Shown here: in pieces, positions 55,822-63,880 of the stretch
Position numbering within the stretch: position 1 is the first letter of the stretch
How the letters are laid out: the number at the start of each line of letters is the position of its first letter
Assembly: GCF_014646515.1 (NCBI RefSeq)
Contig: NZ_BMNK01000008.1
Coordinates: 124,001 to 188,000, forward strand
Reading direction: 5' to 3'
DNA length: 64,000 nucleotides
Source of the DNA: Nonomuraea glycinis
GTDB taxonomy: Bacteria > Actinomycetota > Actinomycetes > Streptosporangiales > Streptosporangiaceae
The notes under the pieces: model-generated
What the model was told of the DNA's origin: nothing
Database searches by the model: none
The model's input: the letters and a program-made list of their open reading frames with translations, nothing else
Translations under genes and position numbers: made by a program

Positions 55822-56541
55822 TTAGACGGGAAGGAGGTCACCGGTCTTGTACAGAAGCGACAGCGGCTCCACCGGCACCGGATCGCCTAACTGGGTGGCG
55901 GTCCGCCCGATGAAACGGGTCAGCGACCTCGCCAGGTGCGGCTGGTCGAAGTATCCGAGCCGGTGGATCACCTCGTGGGCCGGCACACCCTCCTGAATCA
56001 GCACCGCCGCGTGCCTGGCACGATCGATCTGCCGGATGGCACCACGGGTGAGCCCGGTCGCCGCCAGGAACCGCCGCTGGATCGTACGCTCCGACAGGTC
56101 CGGCGACGCGCCGCGCAGCACCTCCGCCACGATCGGGTCGCAGTCCAGCACCCCTTCACGCACCAGTCGCCGGACGAACACCTCGGCGTTGTCGTAGTCG
56201 GGAAGGTGCCAATGGGAGCCCTTCAGCCAGAAGGACCGGCGCGTCGCGTCAGGAAGCCGCGCCGCCCCGTCGACGAGCCGGCTGATCGGAAGATGCGGCA
56301 TCGACGTGCCGGCGGAGAAGGTGATCCCGAAGAACGTGGCGTCCTCGGGCACCTGGGCCACACTCGCCCTGGACTCCAGCCCTTGCACCGCCGCGCTGAC
56401 CTGTCCGCGATGCTCCCAGAAGACCAGGTCCCAATGCGCCGTCGCGATCGACGTCATCTGGTCGACGTCAGAGCTGCGACTCCGCCACACCCGCTCGACG
56501 TACGGCGAATCGGACAACCGGCTCTCGATCTCCAATGCCAT
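55822..56541 (-). CDS. AraC family transcriptional regulator
   Basis: A 239-residue regulator. The N-terminal 150 residues form a sensing domain with SYVERVWRS-like SPYVERVWRSRSS and HWDLVFWEHRGQ. Two C-terminal HTHs follow (SERTIQRRFLAATGLTRGAIRQIDRARHAA and PAHEVIHRLGYFDQPHLARSLTRFIG). This layout recurs beside DHFR-like and DoxX genes in actinomycetes; the DHFR-like gene lies immediately downstream on the same strand, 25 bp away, and is a probable co-transcribed target. Confidence 0.9.
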   Translation of the reverse strand: MALEIESRLSDSPYVERVWRSRSSDVDQMTSIATAHWDLVFWEHRGQVSAAVQGLESRASVAQVPEDATFFGITFSAGTSMPHLPISRLVDGAARLPDATRRSFWLKGSHWHLPDYDNAEVFVRRLVREGVLDCDPIVAEVLRGASPDLSERTIQRRFLAATGLTRGAIRQIDRARHAAVLIQEGVPAHEVIHRLGYFDQPHLARSLTRFIGRTATQLGDPVPVEPLSLLYKTGDLLPV

Positions 56542-56601
56542 CCCGGCCCCCTCTTGCCGCTGCGGAAATCGTACGCGCTCAGCGTGATCCCGCCTCTCTT
56601 C

Positions 56602-56661
56602 GCTGGCCCGCATGGGGCTGGCCCGCATGGGGCTGGCCCGCATGGGGCTGGCCCGCATGGG
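56602..56661. repeat. Four perfect 15-bp tandem repeats in an intergenic region
   Basis: GCTGGCCCGCATGGG occurs four times without change, then GCTG of a fifth. It lies between the divergent AraC gene (start 56541) and the cyclodeaminase-family gene (start 56680), i.e. inside the shared promoter region. Perfect identity suggests recent expansion by slippage. Confidence 0.95.
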
Positions 56662-56679
56662 GCTGAGAGCATCATCCGC

Positions 56680-57696
56680 ATGACCCGGATCCTCACCCAC
56701 CACGACATGATCGCCCTGCTCGACCCGGACGCCTGCATCGAGGCTTTGCGCGACGGTTTCATCCAGAGCGACGCCGTGGCCGTCCCGGGGCAGCGCATCC
56801 GCAGCGACCTGCCGTTCCCGGGCACCGCCACCGCGCTGATCCCGGGACTGCTGCCCGGCATCGACGCCTACACGGTGAAGGTCAACGCCAAGTTCCCCGG
56901 AGCCCGGCCCGCTCTGCGCGGCGTCATCTGCCTGCACAGCGGCCAGGACGGCGAGCTGCTCGCGCTGCTCGATTCGGCGACCGTCACCGCCTGGCGCACC
57001 GGCCTGGCCGCCGCGCTCGGCACCCACGTCCTGGCCCCCGACCCCGGAGAGAAGACCGTCCTCGGCGTCATCGGGGCGGGCGCCCAGGCCGAGCTGATGG
57101 TCCTCGGCCTGCGACGGCTCCGTCGCGTGGACGAGCTGGTCGTGTACGACCTCGACCCGGCCCACGCGGCTTCTTTCGCCACCCGCCACCAGGGCCACAG
57201 CGTCGGCTCGGCCGCCGAGGTCGCCGCGCACGCCGACATCGTCCTACTGGCCACCTGGTCGCGCGCCCCGCTGCTCCACCTCGCCGACACCCGGCCCGGA
57301 CAGCACTTCACCAGCCTGGGCGTCGACGAGCCCGGTAAGCGGGAGCTCGCCGTCGACGTGCTGGAGGCCGCCCTGCTCGCCGTAGACGACCGGCCGCTCG
57401 CCGCCGCGATGGGCGTGCTCGCGGAGGCCGGGCTGCCACCGGAGGCGGCTCACGCCACCCTCGGCGAGATCCTGCGCGGCGAGCACCCCGGCCGCACCGA
57501 CCCCGGCCGGCGCACCGTCTACGCCCCCGTCGGGCTGCCGTGGCAGGACCTCGCCCTGGCCTGGCTCGCCTACCAGGAAGCCGAGCGTCGCGGCCTCGGC
57601 CTCGAGGTCGACCTCCTCGGCTCCGTCGATCTCGGCCGTCAACCGGCCATGCCGAGGAGCACGGCTGCGGTGGCCACGCCCAGCGCGAGCGGATAA
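56680..57696 (+). CDS. Ornithine cyclodeaminase / mu-crystallin family protein
   Basis: A 338-residue NAD(P)-dependent protein: N-terminal ILTHHDMIALLDPDACIEALRDGF, substrate segment YTVKVNAKFPGARPALRG with the conserved KxN, TAWRTGLAAALGTH, and Rossmann motif LGVIGAGAQAELMVLGLR. Family members include ornithine cyclodeaminase, alanine dehydrogenase (archaeal) and imine reductases, so the exact reaction is open. Its 3' end overlaps the convergent membrane protein gene by 58 bp. The four tandem repeats end 18 bp before its start. Confidence 0.9.
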   Translation: MTRILTHHDMIALLDPDACIEALRDGFIQSDAVAVPGQRIRSDLPFPGTATALIPGLLPGIDAYTVKVNAKFPGARPALRGVICLHSGQDGELLALLDSATVTAWRTGLAAALGTHVLAPDPGEKTVLGVIGAGAQAELMVLGLRRLRRVDELVVYDLDPAHAASFATRHQGHSVGSAAEVAAHADIVLLATWSRAPLLHLADTRPGQHFTSLGVDEPGKRELAVDVLEAALLAVDDRPLAAAMGVLAEAGLPPEAAHATLGEILRGEHPGRTDPGRRTVYAPVGLPWQDLALAWLAYQEAERRGLGLEVDLLGSVDLGRQPAMPRSTAAVATPSASG

Positions 57697-58340
57697 GCCC
57701 ACCACCTGGGCGCGGGCCCGTCCTGCAGAATGCGGATCCCCAGCGGCACCAGCGCGACGCACAGGCCGACAGTGGCGACGATCGACATCGGACCCGTGCC
57801 CTTGAGCACGCCGATCGGCAGCGCGCTCATCGAGGCCAGGGCGACGGATCTGACGATCCCCAGCACTCCTGCCCGCCACATGCCGATGGCCAGCACCACC
57901 CAGCCGAAGAAGATCGCGACCGACAACGGTTGAAGCACGTGGAACGCACCGTAGTAGCCGTCGACCGCCTCCCGCCCCGCCTCCAGCCCCTGGGCGTCGG
58001 CAATCTGGAAGATCAGATGATTGATCCCGGTGTGGAAGGCGCGGGCGAACAGCCCGAGCATGACCATCACCCCACCCCACAGCGCCCACCGCGGCCGGCT
58101 CGCCCACGCGCGCCGGACCAGCGCGATGACGGCGGGCCACAGCAGGACGTTTCCTGCGGCGAAGGCGCTGTAGGAAGCCGTCATTCTGCCGGGGTTCGCG
58201 GCGAACGCCGCGAGTTGCCCTGGGAAGAAGTCGTCGACATCGACGCGGAGCAGCACTCCGGCGAGCATCAGAACCGGACCGAGAACAAGTCCGGCACCCT
58301 CGACCCAGCGGCCAGGGCAGTCAGAGGAGGTCGTTGCCAT
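57639..58340 (-). CDS. Polytopic membrane protein, DUF4386-like
   Basis: A 233-residue protein with about six hydrophobic segments (LVLGPVLMLAGVLL, AAGNVLLWPAVIAL, LWGGVMVMLGLFARAF, PLSVAIFFGWVVLAIGM, IVATVGLCVALVPLG, YPLALGVATAAVLLG). Long charged loops are few. No transporter signature is visible; the spacing resembles DUF4386/uncharacterised actinomycete membrane proteins. ATG 58340 is used; ATG 58376 would add twelve residues. Likely the last gene before the convergent cyclodeaminase. Confidence 0.75.
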   Translation of the reverse strand: MATTSSDCPGRWVEGAGLVLGPVLMLAGVLLRVDVDDFFPGQLAAFAANPGRMTASYSAFAAGNVLLWPAVIALVRRAWASRPRWALWGGVMVMLGLFARAFHTGINHLIFQIADAQGLEAGREAVDGYYGAFHVLQPLSVAIFFGWVVLAIGMWRAGVLGIVRSVALASMSALPIGVLKGTGPMSIVATVGLCVALVPLGIRILQDGPAPRWWAYPLALGVATAAVLLGMAG

Positions 58341-58410
58341 GCCGTCGATCCAACCGGGGCGGCGCTCGCCGCACATTGGCGTGCGGACTAGGTCTGGGGT
58401 AGACCTGGCA

Positions 58411-59061
58411 CTACCTCGGCTCGGCCTGCAAGTAGGCCAGGACGGCCAGGACGCGGCGGTGGCCGTCGGCGGTGGGCGGGAGGTCGAGCTTGGCGAAGAT
58501 GCTCGCGATGTGCTTGGCGACCGCCGCGTCGGTGACGAAGAGAGCCCGGGCTATCGAGGCGTTGGCCCGGCCCTCGGCGATCAGGGCGAGCACCTCCAGT
58601 TCCCGTGGAGTAAGGCGGCGCAGCGGGTCGCGCCGCCCGTTGAGCAACTGCCGCACCACCTCGGGATCGATGACCGTGCCGCCCTCCGCGATCCGGACGA
58701 GCGCGTCGACGAACTCGCCGACGTCCCCGATCCGCTCCTTGAGCAGATAGCCGATGCCCGTGCCATGACCGGACCCGAGCAGTTCGGCGGCGTAGGTCTG
58801 CTCGACGTACTGGCTGAGCACCAGCACGGCCAGGTGCGGGTGCGCCGTACGCAGGACGAGCGCGGCGCGCAGTCCTTCGTCGGTGAAGCCGGGCGGCATC
58901 CGCACATCGACCACCACGAGGTCGGGCCGGTGTTCCTGCACCGCGGTGACGAGGGAGACGGCGTCGCCGACAGAGGCGGCGACCGTGTGCCCGAAGCGCT
59001 CCAGCAGGGCGACCAGGCCCTCACGGAGAAGAACGGCGTCCTCGGCGATCACTACCCGCAC
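58411..59061 (-). CDS. NarL/LuxR response regulator
   Basis: A 216-residue response regulator: RVVIAEDAVLLREGL acidic pair, phospho-Asp in LVVVDVRMPPGF, conserved Lys in YLLKERIGD, and a LuxR HTH (LTPRELEVLALIAEGRANASIARALFVTDAAVAKHIASIFAKL). The VDVRMPP ... EGL form and HTH are typical of the DesR-like group. Start overlaps the end of its histidine kinase gene by 10 bp, so the pair is co-translated. Confidence 0.93.
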   Translation of the reverse strand: MRVVIAEDAVLLREGLVALLERFGHTVAASVGDAVSLVTAVQEHRPDLVVVDVRMPPGFTDEGLRAALVLRTAHPHLAVLVLSQYVEQTYAAELLGSGHGTGIGYLLKERIGDVGEFVDALVRIAEGGTVIDPEVVRQLLNGRRDPLRRLTPRELEVLALIAEGRANASIARALFVTDAAVAKHIASIFAKLDLPPTADGHRRVLAVLAYLQAEPR

Positions 59062-60221
59062 GGAATCTCCACTCGCATCGTTGTCGGGCCGCCTGCCGGA
59101 CTCGACAGGGACAGCCTGCCGTCGACCACGGCCACCCTGTCGGCCAGCCCGATCAGACCGGTGCCGCCGGCCGGATCGGCACCGCCGACCCCGTCGTCGC
59201 GGATCTCCATGATCAGCGTATTGTCGGCCAGCAGGCCGAGCACCTGGGCCCTGCCTGCCCGGCTGTGCTTGGTGATGTTCGCCAGAGCTTCGCAGACGAC
59301 GTAGTAGGCGGTCACCTCCACCGCCTCGGGCAGCCGCCGCGGGAGGGAGACGTTCACGTCCACCGGCACCGGAGAGCGTCCGGCCGCATCACGGGCGGCG
59401 GCGGCCAGGCCGCGGTCGGTGAGCACCTGCGGGTGCACGCCGCGGATCAGCTCTCGCAGTTCGGCCAGGGCCCGCCTTGCCTCCTCGTGGGCCTGCGCGA
59501 CCTGCTCGGCGACCGGCGAGTCCGGCGGCAGGTCGAGCCGGGCCAGACCCAGCTTCATGCTCAGCGCGACGAGCCGCTGCTGGGCGCCATCGTGCAGGTC
59601 GCGCTCGATCCGGCGGCGTTCCATCTCGAACGCGTCCACCAGCCGGGCGCGTGAGCGCACCACCTCGGCCAGCTCGGTCTCGCGTGGAGCGAGCAGCGCC
59701 CTGGTCATGGCTCCGCGCGCCCCCGCCCAGGCGGTGCAGGCGTAGGCGGCCACCGGAAGCAGAAGGAGACCGGCGGCGGAGGCCGTCAGCGCGGCGGCGA
59801 GCGCCCACGGTTCCTCCATCGGCTGGAGGACGGGCGACAGGATCAGTACGACGGGACCCCCGATGGTGAAACAGACCACCACCAGGTCGATCCACCAGAG
59901 CGCGAGGATCGAGACCAGCGTCAGGCCGACCTTGCGCCACAGCTCCTCAGGCGCGCGGGCGGGCGGGGCGAGGTCGACCAGCCGCAGCCGCCACCGCTCG
60001 AACCCCGTCACCGGCACCACGAGCAGACCGGCGGCGGCCAACCCGGCGGCGACCATGAGCGGGACGAATCCCAGGAAGGAGATCGACACCGCGACGATGA
60101 CGACGGTGACGCCGAGCACGGCACTCGACGACAGGTACGCCAGTGATCGCCACGGCCACCGGGACCGCAGGAAGGACAGCGGATGCCAGGTGAGAGCCTG
60201 CAGAGCGGTCCGGGTGCGCAC
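59052..60221 (-). CDS. Sensor histidine kinase (HisKA_3) with N-terminal membrane sensor domain
   Basis: A 389-residue kinase. Residues 25-165 carry two pairs of membrane helices (LAYLSSSAVLGVTVVIVAVSIS, LMVAAGLAAAGLLVVPVTG, GLTLVSILALWWIDLVVVCFTI, ALTASAAGLLLLPVAAYAC), the layout of actinobacterial sensor-domain kinases. The H-box is RRIERDLHDGAQQRLVALSM near 205, and HATPase motifs include VVCEALANITKHSRA and DDGVGGADP with GLIGLADR. GTG start; a TAGCTT -10 just upstream suggests a short or absent leader. Operates with the downstream LuxR regulator. Confidence 0.93.
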   Translation of the reverse strand: MRTRTALQALTWHPLSFLRSRWPWRSLAYLSSSAVLGVTVVIVAVSISFLGFVPLMVAAGLAAAGLLVVPVTGFERWRLRLVDLAPPARAPEELWRKVGLTLVSILALWWIDLVVVCFTIGGPVVLILSPVLQPMEEPWALAAALTASAAGLLLLPVAAYACTAWAGARGAMTRALLAPRETELAEVVRSRARLVDAFEMERRRIERDLHDGAQQRLVALSMKLGLARLDLPPDSPVAEQVAQAHEEARRALAELRELIRGVHPQVLTDRGLAAAARDAAGRSPVPVDVNVSLPRRLPEAVEVTAYYVVCEALANITKHSRAGRAQVLGLLADNTLIMEIRDDGVGGADPAGGTGLIGLADRVAVVDGRLSLSSPAGGPTTMRVEIPCG

Positions 60222-60339
60222 CGTTAGAAGCTAACCGCTGGAAGCCATCCGTCGCGGACTCACCGAAGGCCCTGTGCGAACACGGGCCGAGGCGGCGCGT
60301 ACCCGACCTGCCGCGCCTCTCCGCAGAAGGCGACAACTC

Positions 60340-61314
60340 TCAAGATGACGCTTCGTAGCGGGTGACGATCGCGGCGGCGCGGTTGCGCAGGGAGTCGCGT
60401 AACCACTGCGGGGCCAGAGCCTCCGCGTTCGTGCTGAGCTGCCACAGCGCCCATTCGGCGTGTCTCGGATCTTGAAAGGTCACCTCCATCCGCAGCCAGC
60501 CGTCCGGGTCGGCTTCTTCGGCGAGAACGGCCAGCGCGGTGCCCACCAGGTCCTCCCGCCGCACCGGGTTCACCCGTACCAGCACGGCGACCTGGTCGCC
60601 GCCGGCCCGGAACCGCGTGCTGCGTTCCTGCCAGGCCCGGTCCAGATCGACCCGGTCCGGTCGCTGTGCGGGCTCGGCGAGCTCCTCAGCGGCCAAGATC
60701 CGGGACAACCGGTAGGTACGGTCCGCGCCCGATCTCGTGGCCAGCAAGTAGCCCCGATCACGTACGGTGACCAGGCCGATCGGATCCACCGTGCGCCACT
60801 TCGGCGCCTGGTCCACGGCCGCGTAGTGGATGCGCAGCCTGTGCCCGGCGAACACCGCGCGCAGGACCTCGGCCACCATGGCATCCGGCACCTCCTCATC
60901 GACCAGCCGACGCGAGAGAAGGTCGGTCTCCGGATCGATGAGCAACCGCTCGGCCGCGCCGGCCGCGGTGTCCCGATAGCTTTCGGGCAGCGCGTCGACC
61001 ACCTTGAGCATCGCCGAAGCGAGCGCCGAGCCGAGGCCGAACGCTTGCGCGCCGCGCCGCGAGCCGGCGACCAGCAGGGCAAGAGCCTCATCGGGGTTCA
61101 GCCCGGTCAGCTCGGTCCGGAACCCGGGCAACAACGCGAACCCGCCATGCCGGCCGCGTTCGGCGTAGACCGGGACACCGGCCGCGGACAGCGCCTCGAT
61201 GTCGCGCAGCACGGTACGGGTGGACACCTCCAGCTCGCGGGCCAGCGCGGTCGCGGACAACCGGCCGTGCTGCCGCAGCAGCAACACCAGCGAGACCAAC
61301 CGGTCAGCACGCAC
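60340..61314 (-). CDS. WYL-domain transcriptional regulator (YafY/DeoR-like)
   Basis: A 324-residue regulator. HTH_11 (RLSATALARELEVSTRTVLRDIEALSAAGVPVYAERGRHGG) leads into a WYL domain (LRIHYAAVDQAPKWRTVDPIGLVTVRDRGYLLA) and the WCX C-terminal extension (RVNPVRREDLVG). WYL domains sense small ligands or nucleic acids. GTG 61314 with TACGGT -10 about seven bases upstream indicates a leaderless mRNA. Divergent from RidA, which such regulators commonly control. Confidence 0.9.
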   Translation of the reverse strand: MRADRLVSLVLLLRQHGRLSATALARELEVSTRTVLRDIEALSAAGVPVYAERGRHGGFALLPGFRTELTGLNPDEALALLVAGSRRGAQAFGLGSALASAMLKVVDALPESYRDTAAGAAERLLIDPETDLLSRRLVDEEVPDAMVAEVLRAVFAGHRLRIHYAAVDQAPKWRTVDPIGLVTVRDRGYLLATRSGADRTYRLSRILAAEELAEPAQRPDRVDLDRAWQERSTRFRAGGDQVAVLVRVNPVRREDLVGTALAVLAEEADPDGWLRMEVTFQDPRHAEWALWQLSTNAEALAPQWLRDSLRNRAAAIVTRYEASS

Positions 61315-61337
61315 CCGAAAACCGTACTCGAATACAC

Positions 61338-61350
61338 GACACAGGGTGTC
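61338..61350. promoter_or_regulatory. Short palindrome in WYL/RidA divergent promoter
   Basis: GACAC-AGG-GTGTC lies 24-36 bp upstream of the WYL regulator start and about 90 bp from RidA. A candidate operator overlapping the regulator's -35 region. Confidence 0.4.
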
Positions 61351-61439
61351 ACGATTTGTTGGGAGGCTCATCGACGCGACCAAGAGATGGTGGCTAACCG
61401 ATCGACGTACGCGATGTCGACGAACTGAATGGAGCTGAT

Positions 61440-61841
61440 GTGGCCATGGAGCGAACAGCGGTCAACCCGTGGGCGTGGTCGGTGGAGATGGGCTACAACC
61501 AGGGTGAGCTCGTCTCCGGGCCCACCCGGACCCTGTACTGCGCCGGTCAGACCGCGATGAGCGCCGACGGCAAGCCCAAGCATGCCGATGACATGGCAGC
61601 CCAGTTGACGCTGAGCCTCGACAACCTGGAGGCCGTACTCGCCGCGGCCGGCATGTCCCTGGCGAACCTCGTCCGCCTCAACGTCTACACCACCGACGTC
61701 GACCTGCTGTTCCAGCACTACGGCGTGCTGGCCTCACGATTGGGCGCCGCCGGGGTGGCACCGCCCACCACGATGCTCGGGGTGACACGGCTGGCGATCC
61801 CCGACCTGATGATCGAACTTGAGGGAACCGCCGTCGCGTAA
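61440..61841 (+). CDS. RidA family protein (enamine/imine deaminase-like)
   Basis: A 133-residue YjgF/YER057c/UK114 (RidA) protein: TLYCAGQTAMSADGKPKHADDMAAQ, LANLVRLNVYTTDVD and PPTTMLGVTRLAIPDLMIELEGTAVA. The last block keeps hydrophobic strand structure but has no Arg at the position (R105 in E. coli RidA) needed for imine hydrolysis in the archetype, so it may be one of the non-archetypal Rid subfamilies. GTG 61440 sits five bases behind GGAG. Confidence 0.85.
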   Translation: MAMERTAVNPWAWSVEMGYNQGELVSGPTRTLYCAGQTAMSADGKPKHADDMAAQLTLSLDNLEAVLAAAGMSLANLVRLNVYTTDVDLLFQHYGVLASRLGAAGVAPPTTMLGVTRLAIPDLMIELEGTAVA

Positions 61842-61847
61842 TCAGCC

Positions 61848-61886
61848 CGTGCCGCCTCCCACAGGACCACTGCCGGAGGCGGCACG
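61848..61886 (+). terminator. Strong terminator-like hairpin after RidA
   Basis: CGTGCCGCCTCC pairs perfectly with GGAGGCGGCACG (12 bp) around a 15-nt loop, starting seven bases after the stop codon. Confidence 0.75.
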
Positions 61887-61945
61887 AGCAGTGCACCATG
61901 CTTACGGCACTGCGATCAGCGTGATCATCGCGCGAGCGTCGCGCG

Positions 61946-62425
61946 TCACGGAAGCTCCGGCCAAAGCTTCAGCCAGCGATCAATCCGCGCCCTCACCGGC
62001 CCCTCCGCCATCTGATCGGCGACCACCTTCATAGGCGACAGCGAGTTCTTGCAGGTCCGTAGCGCCAAGATCTCGTCGCGAGATCGCGTCCGCCAATCCG
62101 CCGCCCACTCAGCCGCCTGCTCCAGGCTCAACGGCAGGACCGCCAGGACGTCCGAAGCCAGTCGATCCGGATCCCACAGCGGATCATCGTCAGGGCCGAG
62201 ATCAGCGATCAACAACGCTCGAAGATTGAAACGACTCGCGTCCGCCTGCCAGGTGGGATAGCCGGCCCGCTCGGCACCATCGATGGCCGCGAAGGCGACC
62301 CTGGCCCAGATCCGCCGCGCCTCCCCCTGCCCAGGATCTTGCGCGTAGGACAGATTGCACTGCCACACCGCCAGCCACGAGCTGACGCAATCGGCGCCAT
62401 ACCCGGCACCCTCCATGCCGCTCAC
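61946..62425 (-). CDS. Hypothetical protein
   Basis: A 159-residue soluble protein I do not recognise. Its N-terminus (GADCVSSWLAVWQCNLSYAQ) and middle (EARRIWARVAFAAIDGAERAGYPTWQADASRFNLRALLI) look helical, and the end contains RTRSRDEILALRTCKNSLSPM. Codon usage is less GC-biased at third positions than in neighbouring genes, which may hint at later acquisition. The GTG at 62425 is the longest start; ATG 62416 is possible. Confidence 0.55.
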   Translation of the reverse strand: MSGMEGAGYGADCVSSWLAVWQCNLSYAQDPGQGEARRIWARVAFAAIDGAERAGYPTWQADASRFNLRALLIADLGPDDDPLWDPDRLASDVLAVLPLSLEQAAEWAADWRTRSRDEILALRTCKNSLSPMKVVADQMAEGPVRARIDRWLKLWPELP

Positions 62426-62526
62426 CCTCGCCAGGTGACTACCACTTGCCGACGGAGCCTCATTGACACGGGCCTATCGTCCAAGCCGGACGGTGATGGA
62501 AGCGAGGTGGAGCACTGGTGCGGACC

Positions 62527-62925
62527 TCACGGGACGACGGCAACGGCGTCGACCTCGACGAGTTGGCCCCGATAGCCGAGCACCGTGACGCCGAGCAAGG
62601 TGCTCGGCGCGTCGTGGTCGCCGAACCGGGCGCGCACTACGTTCCAGGCTGTGACCAGGTCGGCCTGGTCCGTGCTCGCGACGTAGACGGTCGTGCGCAC
62701 GACGTCTGTCAGCGCAGCCCCTGCCGCCTGCAGCGCGACCTCAAGATTGTCCATGACCTGCCGGGCCTGCCCGGCTACGTCACCGGGCGCTACAACCCGG
62801 TCGTGCTCGTCGATCGGACACGCGCCGGCGGTGTGCACAAGCCGAGCACCGGCGGGGACTACCGAGGCGTAGGCATACGGGACAGCATCGGTAAGGCGGC
62901 CGGCGCGGATCAGTTCCACAGACAT
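62527..62925 (-). CDS. Second RidA family protein
   Basis: A 132-residue RidA-like protein: VPYAYASVVPAGARLVHTAGACPID, PGDVAGQARQVMDNLEVALQAAG, LTDVVRTTVYVASTD and PSTLLGVTVLGYRGQLVEVDAVAVVP. The G-YRGQLVE-D segment has a Gly/Tyr at the archetypal Arg region, so deaminase activity is uncertain. It is clearly diverged from the RidA protein 0.7 kb away, so not a recent duplicate. Single gene with a short upstream region. Confidence 0.88.
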   Translation of the reverse strand: MSVELIRAGRLTDAVPYAYASVVPAGARLVHTAGACPIDEHDRVVAPGDVAGQARQVMDNLEVALQAAGAALTDVVRTTVYVASTDQADLVTAWNVVRARFGDHDAPSTLLGVTVLGYRGQLVEVDAVAVVP

Positions 62926-62986
62926 GGCGCCGACTGTGTCACATCCGCCACCCGCGCTACCATCGAATTCTCATCGTGGGCCGGCT

Positions 62987-63880
62987 CTATGTGCCCTTGC
63001 GGAGGAGTTCGGTGATGGTGAAGCCGGTGGGCCGGGTCACCTGGCCGTCGGCGAGCGGGACGTTGAGAGCCTTGGCCAACTCCACCCCGTAGAGGTCCAC
63101 GGTGGCCTCGCACACCTGAGCCAGCGTCCTTGTCGCCGCCCTCCCCCTGCGGTGGCCGACCGCGATCGTCACCGCACCGATCAGCGCCGCCGGCCACCAC
63201 AGGGTGATCACCGCGATGCCCAGGTACAGCACGCCCCACGCCGCCGTGGTCGCGGCACCGGACAGGGTGGCGTGGGCGTCGCCGATCGTGGTCCGTACGT
63301 GGTCGGGGACGACGAGCCACAGACGCGGCCAGGCGGCGTCGAGGTCGATGCCGTAGCGGTTGTGGACGCGCGTGATGACGGCATCCAGCTGGTCGCCCAT
63401 CCAGGTCGGCCGGAACGGGCGGGCCAGGGCGATGGCGTTGCGCCGCGCGGCCAGTTCGCCTCGGCGGCGCTGGAAGTCGGCGGCGCTCTCGCTCTTGCCC
63501 GCCGTCGCCGCCTCGAAGTCGCGGTGCGCGCCGTCCCAGCGCTTCCTGCGCCGCTCGACCAGGGACCGGGCCGGCCACCTCGGACCCCGCATGAACCAGC
63601 AGCGCACGACCGCCCCCGCGAGCGCACTGGCGCCCAGCCCCGCCCCGAACGCGCCGAGCAGGAGGGCGGCCAGCAGCAGGGCCTGCGCGACGGGCCTGCC
63701 GTCCAGGGCCCTGGTCTGGGCGGTGGCCCGGTCGGCCAGGAACGGGACGTCCCAGGGGTGCCGGTGGCCGAGGACGGCGGCGAGCCAGAGCACGCCCTCG
63801 AACAGTGCGCCGGGGAGGACGAGCACGGCCAGCCACCGCTCGGCGAGCTTCTGCCCGAGGCCCGACAGGAACCCGGTCAT
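62987..63880 (-). CDS. Multi-pass membrane protein of unknown function
   Basis: A 297-residue protein. N-terminal hydrophobic segment (RWLAVLVLPGALFEGVLWLAAVLG), a second (ALLLAALLLGAFGAGLGASALAG), a cytoplasmic charged coiled region (ERRRKRWDGAHRDFEAATAGKSES...), then a third pair (AAWGVLYLGIAVITLWWPAALIGAVTIAVG) and a 60-residue tail. I recall such proteins next to effector-associated, zinc-ribbon-ended proteins in actinomycetes, and here the upstream gene, cut by the window, ends in a cysteine-rich motif. The start overlaps that stop as ATGA, so the two are coupled. Role unknown. Confidence 0.65.
   Translation of the reverse strand: MTGFLSGLGQKLAERWLAVLVLPGALFEGVLWLAAVLGHRHPWDVPFLADRATAQTRALDGRPVAQALLLAALLLGAFGAGLGASALAGAVVRCWFMRGPRWPARSLVERRRKRWDGAHRDFEAATAGKSESAADFQRRRGELAARRNAIALARPFRPTWMGDQLDAVITRVHNRYGIDLDAAWPRLWLVVPDHVRTTIGDAHATLSGAATTAAWGVLYLGIAVITLWWPAALIGAVTIAVGHRRGRAATRTLAQVCEATVDLYGVELAKALNVPLADGQVTRPTGFTITELLRKGT

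Noticed and set aside
56602..56661. Short CRISPR or coding extension of the AraC or cyclodeaminase gene
   Set aside because: There are no spacers. Both genes have good starts outside the array, and the repeat translates in every direction as low-complexity sequence.
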